From Actinokineospora enzanensis DSM 44649 (GTDB lineage Bacteria; Actinomycetota; Actinomycetes; Mycobacteriales; Pseudonocardiaceae): 64,000 nt of DNA. The notes beneath the pieces are model-generated. The model did not search any database, was not told where the DNA came from, and saw only the letters and a list, made by a program, of their open reading frames with translations. A program made the translations under genes and the position numbers. Of this stretch, positions 47,316-58,406 are shown piece by piece. The DNA lies in assembly GCF_000374445.1 (NCBI RefSeq), contig NZ_KB894414.1, positions 62,001 through 126,000 on the forward strand. Direction: 5' to 3'. Each line of letters begins with the position of its first letter. Position 1 is the first letter of the stretch.

Positions 47316-49103
47316 CTACTCGGCGGTGTCGGCCACTTCCAACCAGCGCAGTTCCAGGTCGGCCTTCTCCGCGACGATCTTCCGCAGCTCCGCGTCCAGC
47401 TCCAGCAGCCGGGTCGCGTCGGTGGCCGCGCCCGCGAGCGCGGTGTGCAGGTCGGCCTCCTTCTTACCCAGGTTGTCGATCTGCCGCTCCAGTCGGGCCA
47501 GTTCCTTCTGCGCGGCCCGCCGGTCGGCGGCGCTCGCCTTCGGCGCCTCGGCGGCCTGCTTGACCGGCTTGACCGGGGCCCCGGTCGCCGCGGGTGCGGC
47601 GATGGCGGCCTCGCGGCGGTCCAGGTACTCCTCGATGCCGCCCACCAGGTGGGTCACCTTGCCGTCGCCGAACAGGGCCACGACCCGGTCGCACACCCGT
47701 TCCACCAGGTACCGGTCGTGCGAGACCACCACGATGGTGCCCGGCCAGGAGTCGAGCAGGTCCTCCAGCTGCTGGAGGGTGTCGATGTCCAGGTCGTTCG
47801 TCGGCTCGTCGAGCAGCAGCACGTTCGGCTCGGCCATCAGCAGCCGGGCCAGCTGGAGCCGACGGCGCTCGCCGCCGGACAGGTCGCCGATCGGGGTCCA
47901 CTGGCGGTTGGCCGGGAAGCCGAACCGCTCGGCCAGCTGGGACGCGGACAGCTCCTGCTTGCCCAGCGTGACCCGCCTGGCCACCTCCTCGACCGCCTCC
48001 AGCACCCGCTGCGCGGCCGGTAGCTCCTGCAGCTCCTGGGTCAGGTGGGCGAGCCGGACCGTCTGCCCCTGCACGCGCCGACCCGCGGCGGGCTCGGTGT
48101 CGCCCGCCAGCAGCCGCAGCAGCGTCGTCTTGCCGGAGCCGTTCACGCCGACCAGGCCGACCCGGTCGCCGGGACCGATGCGCCAGGTCTCGTCGTCCAG
48201 GATCGGCTTGTCCCCGGCCGCGGCCGTCACGTCCTCCAGCTCGATCACCGTCCGGCCCAGCCTGCGCTTGGCGAACGCGAGCAGCTCCACGTTGTCCCGG
48301 GGCGCGGGCACGTCGGCGATCAGCGCCTCGGCCGCCTCGATCCGGTAGCGCGGCTTCGAGGTGCGCGCGGGGGCGCCGCGACGCAGCCAGGCCAGCTCCT
48401 TGCGGGCCAGGTTGCGCCGCTTCTCCTCCAGCGTGTCGGCCAGCCGGGCCCGCTCGGCGCGTGCGTACACCCAGTCCGCGTAGCCGCCCTCGTACTGCTC
48501 GACGCGGCCGCCGACGACCTCCCAGGTGCGCGTGCACACCGTGTCCAGGAACCACCGGTCGTGCGTGACCACCACCAGCGCGGTGCCCCTGGCCAGCAGG
48601 TGGTCGGCCAGCCAGCGCACGCCCTCCACGTCCAGGTGGTTGGTCGGCTCGTCCAGCACCACCAGGTCCAGCTCGCGGACCAGGGCCGCGGCCAGCGCGA
48701 CCCGGCGCCGCTCGCCGCCGGACATGGTGTCCACCGGACTGTCCAGGCCGAGGCCGAGGATGCCGAGGCCGTCCAGGATGGAGCGGGCCCGCGGGTCGGC
48801 CGCCCACTGGTGCTCCTCGGTGATGCCAAGCGGGTCGAGCACGGCGTGCCGGACCGTGGAGCCGGGGGCCAGCTCGGTGCGCTGGGTGACCACCGCCATC
48901 CGCAGGTCGCGGTTGCGGCTCACCCGGCCCTCGTCCACGGGTTCCAGCCCGGCCAGCACCTCCAGCAGGGTGGTCTTGCCGCCGCCGTTGAGGCCGACGA
49001 CGCCGATCCGGTCGCCCTGCGCCACCCCCAGGGAGACCCGGTCGAGCAACGGCCGCACGCCGAAGCTCTTGCCCACATTTTCCAGGTTGACCAGGTTGGC
49101 CAT
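47316..49103 (-). CDS. ABC-F family ATP-binding protein
   Basis: Soluble twin-ATPase protein of 595 residues acting on the ribosome as a translation factor or, in some members, antibiotic protection. Walker A sites are GLNGGGKTT and GVNGSGKTT, signatures MSGGERRRV and LSGGERRRLQLARLL, Walker B LVVLDEPTNHLDVEGV and VLLLDEPTNDLDIDTL. The C-terminal coiled coil (AAQKELARLERQIDNLGKKE) is of the Uup kind. There are no membrane domains. The ATG at 49103 has no obvious partner gene; 65 bp separate it from the ligase gene downstream. Confidence 0.94.
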   Translation of the reverse strand: MANLVNLENVGKSFGVRPLLDRVSLGVAQGDRIGVVGLNGGGKTTLLEVLAGLEPVDEGRVSRNRDLRMAVVTQRTELAPGSTVRHAVLDPLGITEEHQWAADPRARSILDGLGILGLGLDSPVDTMSGGERRRVALAAALVRELDLVVLDEPTNHLDVEGVRWLADHLLARGTALVVVTHDRWFLDTVCTRTWEVVGGRVEQYEGGYADWVYARAERARLADTLEEKRRNLARKELAWLRRGAPARTSKPRYRIEAAEALIADVPAPRDNVELLAFAKRRLGRTVIELEDVTAAAGDKPILDDETWRIGPGDRVGLVGVNGSGKTTLLRLLAGDTEPAAGRRVQGQTVRLAHLTQELQELPAAQRVLEAVEEVARRVTLGKQELSASQLAERFGFPANRQWTPIGDLSGGERRRLQLARLLMAEPNVLLLDEPTNDLDIDTLQQLEDLLDSWPGTIVVVSHDRYLVERVCDRVVALFGDGKVTHLVGGIEEYLDRREAAIAAPAATGAPVKPVKQAAEAPKASAADRRAAQKELARLERQIDNLGKKEADLHTALAGAATDATRLLELDAELRKIVAEKADLELRWLEVADTAE

Positions 49104-49310
49104 CTACCCGCGCTTCCGCTCACCCGCCGCCACTGCCGTCCGCCAGCCTATCGAGCGCGTCGGGTGGTCGTCCGGCCGCGGTCGACCGCAACGGTGTGAC
49201 CAGTCACATCACATTCACAGTATTACCGAATATCGAGCGCGGTTGCCCGACGACCGGGGGTGACCAATCGCATTCTCCGCGACGACTTCGCCACTCTCTG
49301 TGTGATTCTT

Positions 49311-49339
49311 TTGACCTGGTAACGGAAATCGACTAATTA
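49311..49339 (+). promoter_or_regulatory. Strong sigma70-type promoter for the lipoprotein gene
   Basis: TTGACC at 49311-49316 and TAATTA at 49334-49339 with a 17-base spacer, followed about 20 bases later by GGAGG and ATG 49366. The 260-bp region is markedly AT-rich for this genome. Confidence 0.65.
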
Positions 49340-49365
49340 CGACTTACACGTTGTCTGGAGGTTCA

Positions 49366-49905
49366 ATGTCGTATGTGCGCCGGTGGGCGCGGATCCCCGC
49401 CGTCCTCGCGGCCGGTGCCCTGCTGCTCACCGCTTGCGGGAGCGCGCCGTCATCCGAGGAGCAGCCCGGTGCCGAGGGCACCCGGTCGATGCGGATGGGC
49501 CGCCAGATCGACATCCGATCCGGTGCCAGCCCGGTGCTCGCCACGCTCTGGCTGGACAGCGTGGTCGTGGTGAACTGCACCGAGCCCGGCAGCCTGCCCC
49601 CCAACAGCGGCCACTACCTGGCCGCGACGATCGTGTTGAAGACCACCGACGAGTACACACCGGACTCCGGCTGGTGGATGAGCGCGGGCGACTTCACCAC
49701 CGAGGACAAGGACGGCAAGGTCACCGGCAAGGGCATCCTGACGTCCTGCCTGCCCAAGCACCGCTACCTACCGGACGACTTCTACCTGTCCGACTCCGGC
49801 TACTACGGCGTCGTGCTGATCGACTCGGCCAGTGACCACGGCACCCTGATCTACAAGCCGCACAACCTCCCCAAAGACATCACCGGATGGAGTTGGGCGT
49901 ACTGA
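49366..49905 (+). CDS. Putative lipoprotein, unknown function
   Basis: A 179-residue secreted lipoprotein: MSYVRRWARIPAVLAAGALL with lipobox LLTAC (Cys24). The mature part has a beta-rich look with two cysteines (VVVNCTEPGS and ILTSCLPKHRYLPDD), probably disulfide-bonded, and Tyr/Trp-rich ends. I do not recognise the family. ATG 49366 is 5 bases after GGAGG, which decides it over the upstream TTG at 49351. It stands alone with its own strong promoter, divergent from the ABC-F gene. Confidence 0.8.
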   Translation: MSYVRRWARIPAVLAAGALLLTACGSAPSSEEQPGAEGTRSMRMGRQIDIRSGASPVLATLWLDSVVVVNCTEPGSLPPNSGHYLAATIVLKTTDEYTPDSGWWMSAGDFTTEDKDGKVTGKGILTSCLPKHRYLPDDFYLSDSGYYGVVLIDSASDHGTLIYKPHNLPKDITGWSWAY

Positions 49906-50066
49906 GACATTTCCTCCCGCCGCCCACCCCCTCATCCCCGCCCGGCACGGTCCCCGCCTCGACAGGGCACGGCCACCAGGGCGTCGGGAACGATGCGAGG
50001 TAAAGCAGTCCCGGCCCGAGACCATGGCGGTCGGTGCGCTGTGTGGGCATGGGCCCCGGAGGTTGG

Positions 50067-51032
50067 TCAGGCGTGGGCCTCGGGTGGGATGGTCCGTGGG
50101 GCGTCGTCGCCGCTGACCACTCGGGCGCCGGGGACCGGTCCGTGTGCCACACGGACCGTGCGGCACACGCCCGCGCCGGACAGCTCGGCCGCCACGTGCA
50201 GCGCGGACTCGCCGTCGGCGCACAGGAACGCGCAGGTGGGGCCGGATCCGGAGACGGTGCCTGCGAGCGCCCCGGCGGCCACGCCCGCGCGCAGGGTGCG
50301 GCGCAGGCCGGGGCGCAGCGACACCGAGGCGGCCTGCAGGTCGTTGCCGAGCAGCAGGGCCAGCTGGCGCGGGTCGCCGGTGACCAGGGCCTCCAGCACC
50401 GGCTCGACCTCGCCGATGCGGGGCGGGTCGCCCTCGGCGCGCAGCCGGTCCAGCTCGCCGAAGACCTTGGGGGTGGATAGGCCGCGCCGGTCGAACGCCA
50501 GCACCCAGTGGTAGGTGTGCCTGGTCAGCACCGGCACCAGCCGTTCGCCCCGGCCGGTGCCCAGCGCGGTGCCGCCGTGCAGCACGAACGGGACGTCGCT
50601 GCCCAGCCGGGCGGCGATCCTGGCCAGCTCGTCCCGGCCGATCTCCAGCCGCCACAGCGCGGCCAGGCCGACCAGGGTGGCGGCCGCGTCCGCGCTGCCG
50701 CCCGCCATGCCGCCCGCCACCGGGATGCCCTTGCGGATGACGATGCGCACCTTGGGCTCGTCCGCGTCCCGGCCGACATGCCTGGCCAGCTCCTGCACGG
50801 CCCGCCAGGCCAGGTTGCTGGCCCCGGTGGGCACCGCGTCCGCGCCCTCGCCGTGCACCTCGACCCCTGGCTCGTCGGCCACCGCCACGGTGACCTCGTC
50901 GGTGAGCGAGAGGGCCTGGAAGACGGTGGCCAGGTCGTGGTAGCCGTCCGGGCGCAGGTCGCCGACCGCTAGGTGCAGGTTGACCTTGGACGGCACGCGG
51001 ACGGTCACCGGGGTGGGCACGACAGCGAGCAC
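50067..51032 (-). CDS. ispE: 4-diphosphocytidyl-2-C-methyl-D-erythritol kinase
   Basis: GHMP kinase of the MEP isoprenoid pathway, phosphorylating CDP-methylerythritol. The 321 residues show [24 protein letters not shown] at the N-terminus, the ATP loop [20 protein letters not shown] and the C-terminal [14 protein letters not shown] motif. The position next to rsmA and rpfB is conserved in actinobacteria, except that a MetN-like gene lies between here. GTG 51032 or the GTG at 51020 could be the start. Confidence 0.96.
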   Translation of the reverse strand: MLAVVPTPVTVRVPSKVNLHLAVGDLRPDGYHDLATVFQALSLTDEVTVAVADEPGVEVHGEGADAVPTGASNLAWRAVQELARHVGRDADEPKVRIVIRKGIPVAGGMAGGSADAAATLVGLAALWRLEIGRDELARIAARLGSDVPFVLHGGTALGTGRGERLVPVLTRHTYHWVLAFDRRGLSTPKVFGELDRLRAEGDPPRIGEVEPVLEALVTGDPRQLALLLGNDLQAASVSLRPGLRRTLRAGVAAGALAGTVSGSGPTCAFLCADGESALHVAAELSGAGVCRTVRVAHGPVPGARVVSGDDAPRTIPPEAHA

Positions 51033-51124
51033 CAGACCAGCCTACGGGGGTCCGACGGGCCGCCCGGCACCCCCGAGTACCGGGCCCTGCCCCGTCCCCT
51101 GGGCGAGGCAGGACCCGGAGACAC

Positions 51125-51145
51125 TAGTGGTGCAACCCACCACTA
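51125..51145 (-). terminator. Small hairpin at the stop of the MetN-like gene
   Basis: TAGTGGTG / CACCACTA with a 5-base loop; the TAG stop codon is the first part of the stem. Modest strength, no U-tract. Confidence 0.4.
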
Positions 51146-52150
51146 AGCCGCGAGAACGGCGCGCGGGCCGGTGGTCTGGCGGACGACGCCGCCGCGCTCG
51201 CCGATCCAGCCCAGCGCCTGGTCGGCCCGGCCGCCGGTGAGGCCGAGCAGGAAGCGGGCCACCGGGGTCTCGCCGACCCGGGTCAGGCCGCCGCCGATGA
51301 CCGAGACGGACACGTCGAACCGGGCGGTGGCCTCGGGCAGCAGCGCGCCGACCGCGGCGAAGCCGACCAGCACGACCTCGGCGACCCGGTCGTGCGCCGC
51401 GGTGGCGCCCTTGGGCACGTCCACCGCGGGCAGCAGGGTCTGCGCGACCTGGCTGGTCGGGTCCTGCACGAGGGACAGCAGGTGGCCGCTCTCGCCGATC
51501 CGGCCGCCGTCCAGCAGGGCGACGTCGTCGGCGATCCGGCGGACCACGCCCGCGTCGCTGGTGACCACCAGGACGGTCGCGCCCAGCTCGGCACGCGCCC
51601 GGTCGAGCACGGTCAGCACGCCCGCGGCGGCGTCGGTGCCCAGCTCCCGGGTGGGGTCGTCGGCGAGCAGCAGGCCGGGGTCGCCGACCAGGGCGCGGGC
51701 CACCTCGACCCGGGCGCGCTGGCCGGGGGTGAGGGTGTCCGGGTAGCGGGCGGCCTTGTCGGTGAGCCCGATCAGGTCGAGCAGCTTGCCGACCTTCTCC
51801 CGGCGCTGCGGCCCGTCCACGCCCGCCTGCTCAAGCGGCAGCGCGATGTTCCCGGCCGCGGTCCGCTGCGGCAGCAGGTCGCCCTGGGTGACCACGCCGA
51901 TTCGTCGGCGCGCGGCGCGCAGTCTGCGCGGGTCGAGGGCGGCGGTGTTGAACCCGTCGACCCGGATGACGCCGCTGTCCGGGCGCTCCTGCAGGGCGAC
52001 GAGCCGGGCCAGGGTCGACTTGCCGGAGCCCGCGGGCCCGACGACGCCGGTGATGGTGCCGGTGGGCACGTCCAGGGTGACGTCGTCGAGCGCGACGACG
52101 GGACCGGCGTTGCCCCAGAAGGACTTGCTCAGGTTCTCGACGGTGATCAC
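51143..52150 (-). CDS. Orphan MetN-like ATPase with NIL domain and degenerate catalytic motifs
   Basis: Resembles the ATPase of the methionine importer MetNIQ, with a C-terminal NIL (methionine-sensing) domain from about residue 255 (VGALLPEATARFDVSVSVIG). Walker A is intact (GPAGSGKST, 38-46), but three key positions differ: the signature is LTPGQ (140-144) instead of LSGGQ, the Walker B glutamate is Asp165 (LLADDPT), and the switch histidine is Ser198 (VTSDAG). Hydrolysis may be weak or absent. No MetI permease or MetQ binding protein is encoded nearby. GTG 52150 has GGAGAG 8-13 bases upstream. A SAM riboswitch and a short leader ORF lie upstream, which ties the gene to methionine control. 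It may be a regulatory or repurposed protein. Confidence 0.85.
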   Translation of the reverse strand: MITVENLSKSFWGNAGPVVALDDVTLDVPTGTITGVVGPAGSGKSTLARLVALQERPDSGVIRVDGFNTAALDPRRLRAARRRIGVVTQGDLLPQRTAAGNIALPLEQAGVDGPQRREKVGKLLDLIGLTDKAARYPDTLTPGQRARVEVARALVGDPGLLLADDPTRELGTDAAAGVLTVLDRARAELGATVLVVTSDAGVVRRIADDVALLDGGRIGESGHLLSLVQDPTSQVAQTLLPAVDVPKGATAAHDRVAEVVLVGFAAVGALLPEATARFDVSVSVIGGGLTRVGETPVARFLLGLTGGRADQALGWIGERGGVVRQTTGPRAVLAA

Positions 52151-52272
52151 GGTGGTTCTCTCCAAGCGGGCGCGACGGCACGCGGCAACTACGGAAGTCC
52201 ACTATGGACAGTCCGGTGCTCGGCGGTGCCGATGATGATCAGGGGCGAAGGTGACGTGGTGCTGGCAGAAGA

Positions 52273-52362
52273 TCAGCTGGCAACGCACATCGGACGACAT
52301 GCCGTCACGGTTCGCCTGCACTGGTCGATGACCCGACGCTCGGTGAGGACCCGCATCCCCAT
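52273..52362 (-). CDS. Cysteine-containing leader peptide (29 residues)
   Basis: MGMRVLTERRVIDQ is followed by CRRTVTACRPMCVAS, so three of the last fifteen residues are cysteine. A GGAGGAG ribosome-binding site stands about 9 bases before ATG 52362. It fits the pattern of actinobacterial sulfur-gene leader peptides, whose Arg-Arg/Ile-Asp then Cys-rich ends are thought to sense charged tRNA-Cys. It lies between the SAM riboswitch and the MetN-like gene. Confidence 0.55.
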   Translation of the reverse strand: MGMRVLTERRVIDQCRRTVTACRPMCVAS

Positions 52363-52376
52363 CGTTCTCAACTCCT

Positions 52377-52460
52377 CCATCGCTCCTGGCGGTAGCACCT
52401 GCCCGCGGTGGGTGGTTGCTGCGGCGTCTACGAGCCAGGTCTCTCAGCCGCTCGGGATGG
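52377..52460 (-). ncRNA. SAM riboswitch (S-box, SAM-I class)
   Basis: Minus-strand RNA with the S-box core: GAGCGGCTGAGAGACCTGG (52453-52435), GCAGCAACC (52422-52414) and GGTGCTACC (52399-52391), closed by a P1 pairing of CCAUC at 52460-52456 with GAUGG at 52381-52377. The order and spacing match actinobacterial SAM-I elements. It precedes the leader peptide and the MetN-like gene, so expression should fall when S-adenosylmethionine is plentiful. The expression platform (about 230 bases) shows no obvious terminator; control may be translational. Confidence 0.85.
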
Positions 52461-52574
52461 ATTGCCCCAAGAGTAGACCTGACCAGCACACCTGAACGCA
52501 AGAGCGAGAGGTCAAGATGAGGTTTGACGTCCGCCACGTCACACGGAGGGAGTAATGCCGACGTGAACGGCTTA

Positions 52575-53429
52575 CTACACCCGCGTGACAGCCTGGGCTA
52601 TCCGGACGAACTCCCGTACGGACAATTGCTCACCCCTCAGGCCCGGCTCGACCCCGGCCGCTTCGAGCACTTCACCGGCCCGCGCCGCCGACCCGGCCCA
52701 CTCCGCCAACGCCGCCCGCAACGTCTTCCGCCGCTGCGAGAACGCCGCGTCGACAACGGAGAACACAGCGTCACGGTCGATGCCGGTCGGTGTTTCCCGC
52801 CTGCGCAACAGAACGAGGGCGGAGTCGACATTGGGCACCGGCCAGAAGACCGAACGGGACACAGTGGCCACTCGCCGCGCTTCCGCGTACCAGGCCACTT
52901 TGACGCTCGGCACGCCGTAGACCTTGTTGCCGGGCGGGGCGGCCATCCGATCGGCCACTTCGGCCTGGACCATGACGAGGACTGTGTGGAGGCTCGGGAC
53001 CTCGGCCAGCAGGTGCAGCACCACCGGGACCGCGATGTTGTAGGGGAGGTTCGCGACCAAGGCGGTGGGAGCGACGCCCAGCCGCGCTGTGGTGATCTTG
53101 AGCGCGTCGGCGTTGACGACCCGGAGGCGGTCGGCCAGTTCCGGGGTGCGCTCTTGGGCGGTCTTGGGGAGTTGCTCCGCCAGCACCGGATCGATCTCCA
53201 CCGCGACCACCTCGGCGCACGCCGGGAGGAGGGCGAGGGTCAGCGAGCCAAGGCCGGGGCCCACCTCCAGGACGATGTCGTCGTCGCCCAGGTCGGCCGT
53301 GGTGACGATGCGGCGGACCGTGTTGGGGTCGTGGACGAAGTTCTGGCCCAGCTTCTTGGTGGGGCGGACGTCGAGATCCGCGGCCAACCGGCGCACGTCG
53401 GCAGGTCCCAACAATCCCGATCCACTCAC
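52575..53429 (-). CDS. rsmA: 16S rRNA (adenine1518/1519-N6)-dimethyltransferase
   Basis: KsgA-type enzyme that dimethylates two adenines at the 3' end of 16S rRNA late in 30S assembly. The 284 residues contain the N-terminal [21 protein letters not shown] motif [14 protein letters not shown], the catalytic NLPYNIAV motif and the C-terminal [16 protein letters not shown] 53429 begins the conserved part; no strong ribosome-binding site is seen. Gene order metG-tatD-rpfB-rsmA-ispE is the mycobacterial one. Confidence 0.96.
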   Translation of the reverse strand: MSGSGLLGPADVRRLAADLDVRPTKKLGQNFVHDPNTVRRIVTTADLGDDDIVLEVGPGLGSLTLALLPACAEVVAVEIDPVLAEQLPKTAQERTPELADRLRVVNADALKITTARLGVAPTALVANLPYNIAVPVVLHLLAEVPSLHTVLVMVQAEVADRMAAPPGNKVYGVPSVKVAWYAEARRVATVSRSVFWPVPNVDSALVLLRRRETPTGIDRDAVFSVVDAAFSQRRKTLRAALAEWAGSAARAGEVLEAAGVEPGLRGEQLSVREFVRIAQAVTRV

Positions 53430-53580
53430 CGACCGAACGATACGGGAAGCCCCGCCCGACCCGTCCGACAGCCCGCCACGCAATGGGCTACGCGCACGGC
53501 AGCGGGGTGGCTGCCCACCGGTGATGCGTAATGAGCTTCCTATTCCCGATTTCGAGTCGGCGATACAAGAAACAGGCCAG

Positions 53581-53643
53581 GACTCGGCAAAGAAAAGCCC
53601 CGACCTGGTAGTCCAGGCCGGGGCTTTCGTTTCTTGCCGAGTC
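53581..53643 (-). terminator. Very long terminator hairpin after rpfB
   Basis: A 63-base nearly perfect inverted repeat: outer arms GACTCGGCAA / TTGCCGAGTC, inner stem AAAGCCCCGACCTGG / CCAGGCCGGGGCTTT, 4-base loop TAGT. It begins two bases after the rpfB stop codon. T-runs flank the inner stem on the minus strand. Confidence 0.85.
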
Positions 53644-53645
53644 GG

Positions 53646-55262
<1,617 letters not shown>

Positions 55263-55415
55263 TCAGCTGTCTGCCAGCGACTCCCACTCCCTCACGTTCG
55301 TGCCTGTTCCAGCGCTTTCAAGTGCGTCCGACGACCCGTTGCCAGCCACCCCGACGTGTACTGACCCGCTCCGGGCCGACTCGGGGCGGTCTGCCCCTGG
55401 TCGTACGGTCACGGG

Positions 55416-55444
55416 ACAGTAACGAGGACCGGCGGGTTGCGCAA
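55416..55444 (-). promoter_or_regulatory. Predicted rpfB promoter
   Basis: On the minus strand TTGCGC (55444-55439) and TACTGT (55421-55416) with a 17-base spacer. It predicts a ~200-base 5' leader before rpfB, long enough for regulation; I could not match the leader to a known riboswitch. Confidence 0.45.
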
Positions 55445-55513
55445 ACACATCGTGCGATCTCGTGAGTCCCATCACACCTCTGGCGGCGTCTGGACATCCC
55501 TCGAACAGCCCAG

Positions 55514-56365
55514 TCATGCACTGCCCGCATCGTCGGATGTCACGTTCCGCAGTCGGAACACGCGGTCCGCGGTCGCGGACACCGCGCTCGCCAGCTCGGC
55601 CACGTCGGCACCGCGCAGCGCGGCGAGGTCGCGGAGCGTGTACGCGGCGCAGTACGGCTCGTTCGGCCTGCCGCGGAACGGGTGCGGGGTGAGGAATGGC
55701 GCGTCGGTCTCCACCAACAGCTGGTCGACGGGCGTGAACGCGGCCGCCTCGCGCAGCGGCGCCGCGTTGCGGAAGGTCACCGGACCGGCGAAGGAGAGTA
55801 CGAAACCGCGCTCGACGCAGGCCCGCGCGAACTCCAGATCACCGGAGAAACAGTGGAACACGACCGACTCCGGGGCGCCTTCCTCGGTGAGGATGCGCAG
55901 GATGTCCGCGTGCGCGTCCCGGTCGTGGATCATCAACGGCTTGCCGACCCGCTTGGCGAGGTCGATATGCCAGCGGAATGCCTCGTGCTGGGCCTCCGGC
56001 GGGGAGTAATCCCAGTAGTAATCGAGCCCGGTCTCCCCCACCGCGACGACCCGCGGCCGCCGGGACAGCTCCTCCAGCACGGCCTTGTCGGCGTCGGAGA
56101 AGTCCTTCGTCCTGGTCGGGTGCACCGCGACCGCGGCGAACACCCGACTGTCCCAGGTGGACGCCTCGGCCGCCCAGCCAGCCGAAGCCAGGTCGTCCGC
56201 GACGGTGATCACCCGGTCCACCCCGGCCGCCCCGGCCCGGTCGAGCATTGTGGACACATCGGCGGCATCCTTGGCACCGCAGGCATCCAGGTGGGTGTGG
56301 GCGTCGACCACCGGCGCCGGAAGCCGCTCCGGCACCGGCGGCCGCTCGCCCTTGCGCGGGGTCAC
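55514..56365 (-). CDS. TatD-family metal-dependent deoxyribonuclease/hydrolase
   Basis: TIM-barrel metallohydrolase of 283 residues; relatives act as 3'-5' nucleases. Metal ligands are visible: [11 protein letters not shown], the Glu in [34 protein letters not shown] and [13 protein letters not shown] 56365 overlaps the metG stop as GTGA, so the genes are coupled. It precedes rpfB on the same strand with about 310 bp between. Confidence 0.93.
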   Translation of the reverse strand: MTPRKGERPPVPERLPAPVVDAHTHLDACGAKDAADVSTMLDRAGAAGVDRVITVADDLASAGWAAEASTWDSRVFAAVAVHPTRTKDFSDADKAVLEELSRRPRVVAVGETGLDYYWDYSPPEAQHEAFRWHIDLAKRVGKPLMIHDRDAHADILRILTEEGAPESVVFHCFSGDLEFARACVERGFVLSFAGPVTFRNAAPLREAAAFTPVDQLLVETDAPFLTPHPFRGRPNEPYCAAYTLRDLAALRGADVAELASAVSATADRVFRLRNVTSDDAGSA

Positions 56366-58152
56366 TTGACGATCGGCGCCCACTCCGGACCGGTCTCGCC
56401 CAGCTCGGCGTCGAGCTTGGCGAACAACGGCACCGGCTTGTCCAACGGCCTGCCGACCTCGATCTCGGTCGACGCCCAGCGCGCCTGCTCGCCCGCGTAG
56501 TCGCCGGTGAGGACCGGGTAGTCGATGCCCGCGTTGTCGAGGTCCTCGACCTCACGGACCTCCGGCTGCGCCGCCCACACGCCGGTACCGCCGAGCGCCT
56601 CGTGCACCTTCTGCGCCGAGTGCGGCAGGAACGGGGTCAGCAGCGTGTTCGCGTCGGACACGACCTGCAGCGCGGTGTGCAGGATGGTGTCGCGGCGCGC
56701 CGGGTCGTCCTTGCGCTTCCAGGGCTCCTCGTCGGACAGGTACTTGTTGGCCGCACCGACCACCCGCATCGCCTCGCCGATGGCCGCCTTGAACCGGGAC
56801 CGGCGCAGATTGTCGCCCACGGTCGCGAACGCACCCCTGGCCAGCGCCTTCAGCTCCTCGTCCGCCGCGGTGGGCGCGGTCGGCGCGGGCACGGCGCCGA
56901 CGTTCTTGTGCGCCATCGACACCGACCGGTTGACCAGGTTGCCCCACTCGTTGGCCAGCTCGAAGTTGGTCCGCCGGACGAACTCGTCCCAGGTGAAGTC
57001 GGTGTCCTGGTTCTCCGGCCCGGCCGCCGCGATGAAGTACCGCAGCGCGTCCGGCCCGAACTCCCGGAGGAAGTCCCGCACGTAGATCACGGTGCCGCGG
57101 GAGGTGGACACCTTGGAGCCGCTCATGGTGAGGAACTCGCTGGACACCACCTCGGTGGGCAGGTTCAACGTGCCGAACGCACCCGGCTGCCCGCCCTTGT
57201 CCCCCGCGCCGTTCTGGCCGAGCAGCAGCGCGGGCCAGATCAGCGAGTGGAAGACGATGTTGTCCTTGCCCATGAAGTAGTAGCCCTGGGCCGGGTCGGT
57301 CCAGAACTCCTTCCAGGCGTCCTTGTCCCCGGTGCGCCGCGCCCACTCGACACTCGCGCTCAGGTACCCGATCACCGCGTCGAACCACACGTAGAACCGC
57401 TTCATCGGCGCGTCCCGCCAGCCGTCCAACGGCACCGGGATCCCCCAGTCGAGATCCCGGGTGATGGCGCGCGGCCGCATGTCGTCGAGCAGGTTCTGGC
57501 TGAACTTGAGCACGTTCGGCCGCCACTCGGTGCGCGTGGACAGCCAGTTGCCGAGCGACTCGGTGAACGCGGGCAGGTCGACGAACAGGTGCTCGGTCTC
57601 GATGAACTGGGGAATCTCGCCGTTGATCCGCGACCGCGGGTTCTTCAGGTCGACGGGGTCGAGCTGGTTACCGCAGTTGTCGCACTGGTCGCCGCGCGCG
57701 CCGTCGTAACCGCAGATGGGGCAGGTGCCCTCGATGTAGCGGTCGGGCAGCGTGCGGCCGGTGGACGGACTGATCGCCCCCATCTGCACCTTCGCCTGCA
57801 CGTAGCCGTTGCGGTACAGCGCGAGGAACAGGTCCTGCACCACCTGGTAGTGGTTGCCGGTGGTGGTGCGGGTGAACAGGTCGTAGGAGAGCCCGAGCCC
57901 ATGCAGATCCTCGGCGATGACCCGGTTGTACTTGTCGACCAGCTGCCGGGTGATCAGCCCCTCCTTCTCGGCCTGCACCAGGATCGGCGTCCCGTGCTCG
58001 TCGGTACCGCTGACCATGAGCACGCGGTGCCCGGACATGCGCATGTAGCGGGAGAAGACGTCCGAAGGGACACCGAATCCGGAAACGTGACCGATGTGGC
58101 GGGGGCCATTGGCGTAGGGCCAGGCCACCGCGGTCAACACGGGGGCACTCAT
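56362..58152 (-). CDS. metG: Methionine-tRNA ligase
   Basis: Charges tRNA-Met. The 596-residue type has the nucleotide-binding motif [11 protein letters not shown] (HIGH at 19-22), a zinc knuckle with [17 protein letters not shown] (four cysteines), the tryptophan-containing [17 protein letters not shown] segment and a KMSKS-type loop written as KVSTS in [16 protein letters not shown]. It ends after the anticodon-binding helices, with no C-terminal tRNA-binding domain. It is the first gene of the operon with tatD. Confidence 0.96.
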   Translation of the reverse strand: MSAPVLTAVAWPYANGPRHIGHVSGFGVPSDVFSRYMRMSGHRVLMVSGTDEHGTPILVQAEKEGLITRQLVDKYNRVIAEDLHGLGLSYDLFTRTTTGNHYQVVQDLFLALYRNGYVQAKVQMGAISPSTGRTLPDRYIEGTCPICGYDGARGDQCDNCGNQLDPVDLKNPRSRINGEIPQFIETEHLFVDLPAFTESLGNWLSTRTEWRPNVLKFSQNLLDDMRPRAITRDLDWGIPVPLDGWRDAPMKRFYVWFDAVIGYLSASVEWARRTGDKDAWKEFWTDPAQGYYFMGKDNIVFHSLIWPALLLGQNGAGDKGGQPGAFGTLNLPTEVVSSEFLTMSGSKVSTSRGTVIYVRDFLREFGPDALRYFIAAAGPENQDTDFTWDEFVRRTNFELANEWGNLVNRSVSMAHKNVGAVPAPTAPTAADEELKALARGAFATVGDNLRRSRFKAAIGEAMRVVGAANKYLSDEEPWKRKDDPARRDTILHTALQVVSDANTLLTPFLPHSAQKVHEALGGTGVWAAQPEVREVEDLDNAGIDYPVLTGDYAGEQARWASTEIEVGRPLDKPVPLFAKLDAELGETGPEWAPIVK

Positions 58153-58325
58153 GGTTGCCTAGGGTACGGAGCCCGGGCGGGTGGGGGACACCGGGTTATC
58201 CCCTGCTCACGCGACCGGGATCAGGCGCGCCGGTAGTCGCCCGCGCGCCGCCGGGGACAAACCTTGGCGCTTCCCGGCCTGAGGGCCCAGCTCGCTTCCG
58301 ACTTCGGAACACCGGACCACCACCG

Positions 58326-58396
58326 AGTATTCAAATTTGACTAGTTGGACCTCGGTCGGCCATCCTCGTCTGGCTCAAGTATTCAAACTTGACTAG
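58326..58396. promoter_or_regulatory. Two copies of a 19-bp operator upstream of drrA
   Basis: AGTATTCAAATTTGACTAG at 58326-58344 and AGTATTCAAACTTGACTAG at 58378-58396 differ by one base and are 52 bp apart (about five helical turns). The core TCAAATTTGA of the first copy is a perfect palindrome. The second ends 10 bp before the drrA start codon. Probably the PadR binding sites. Confidence 0.65.
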
Positions 58397-58406
58397 AGGG
58401 GTGGGC

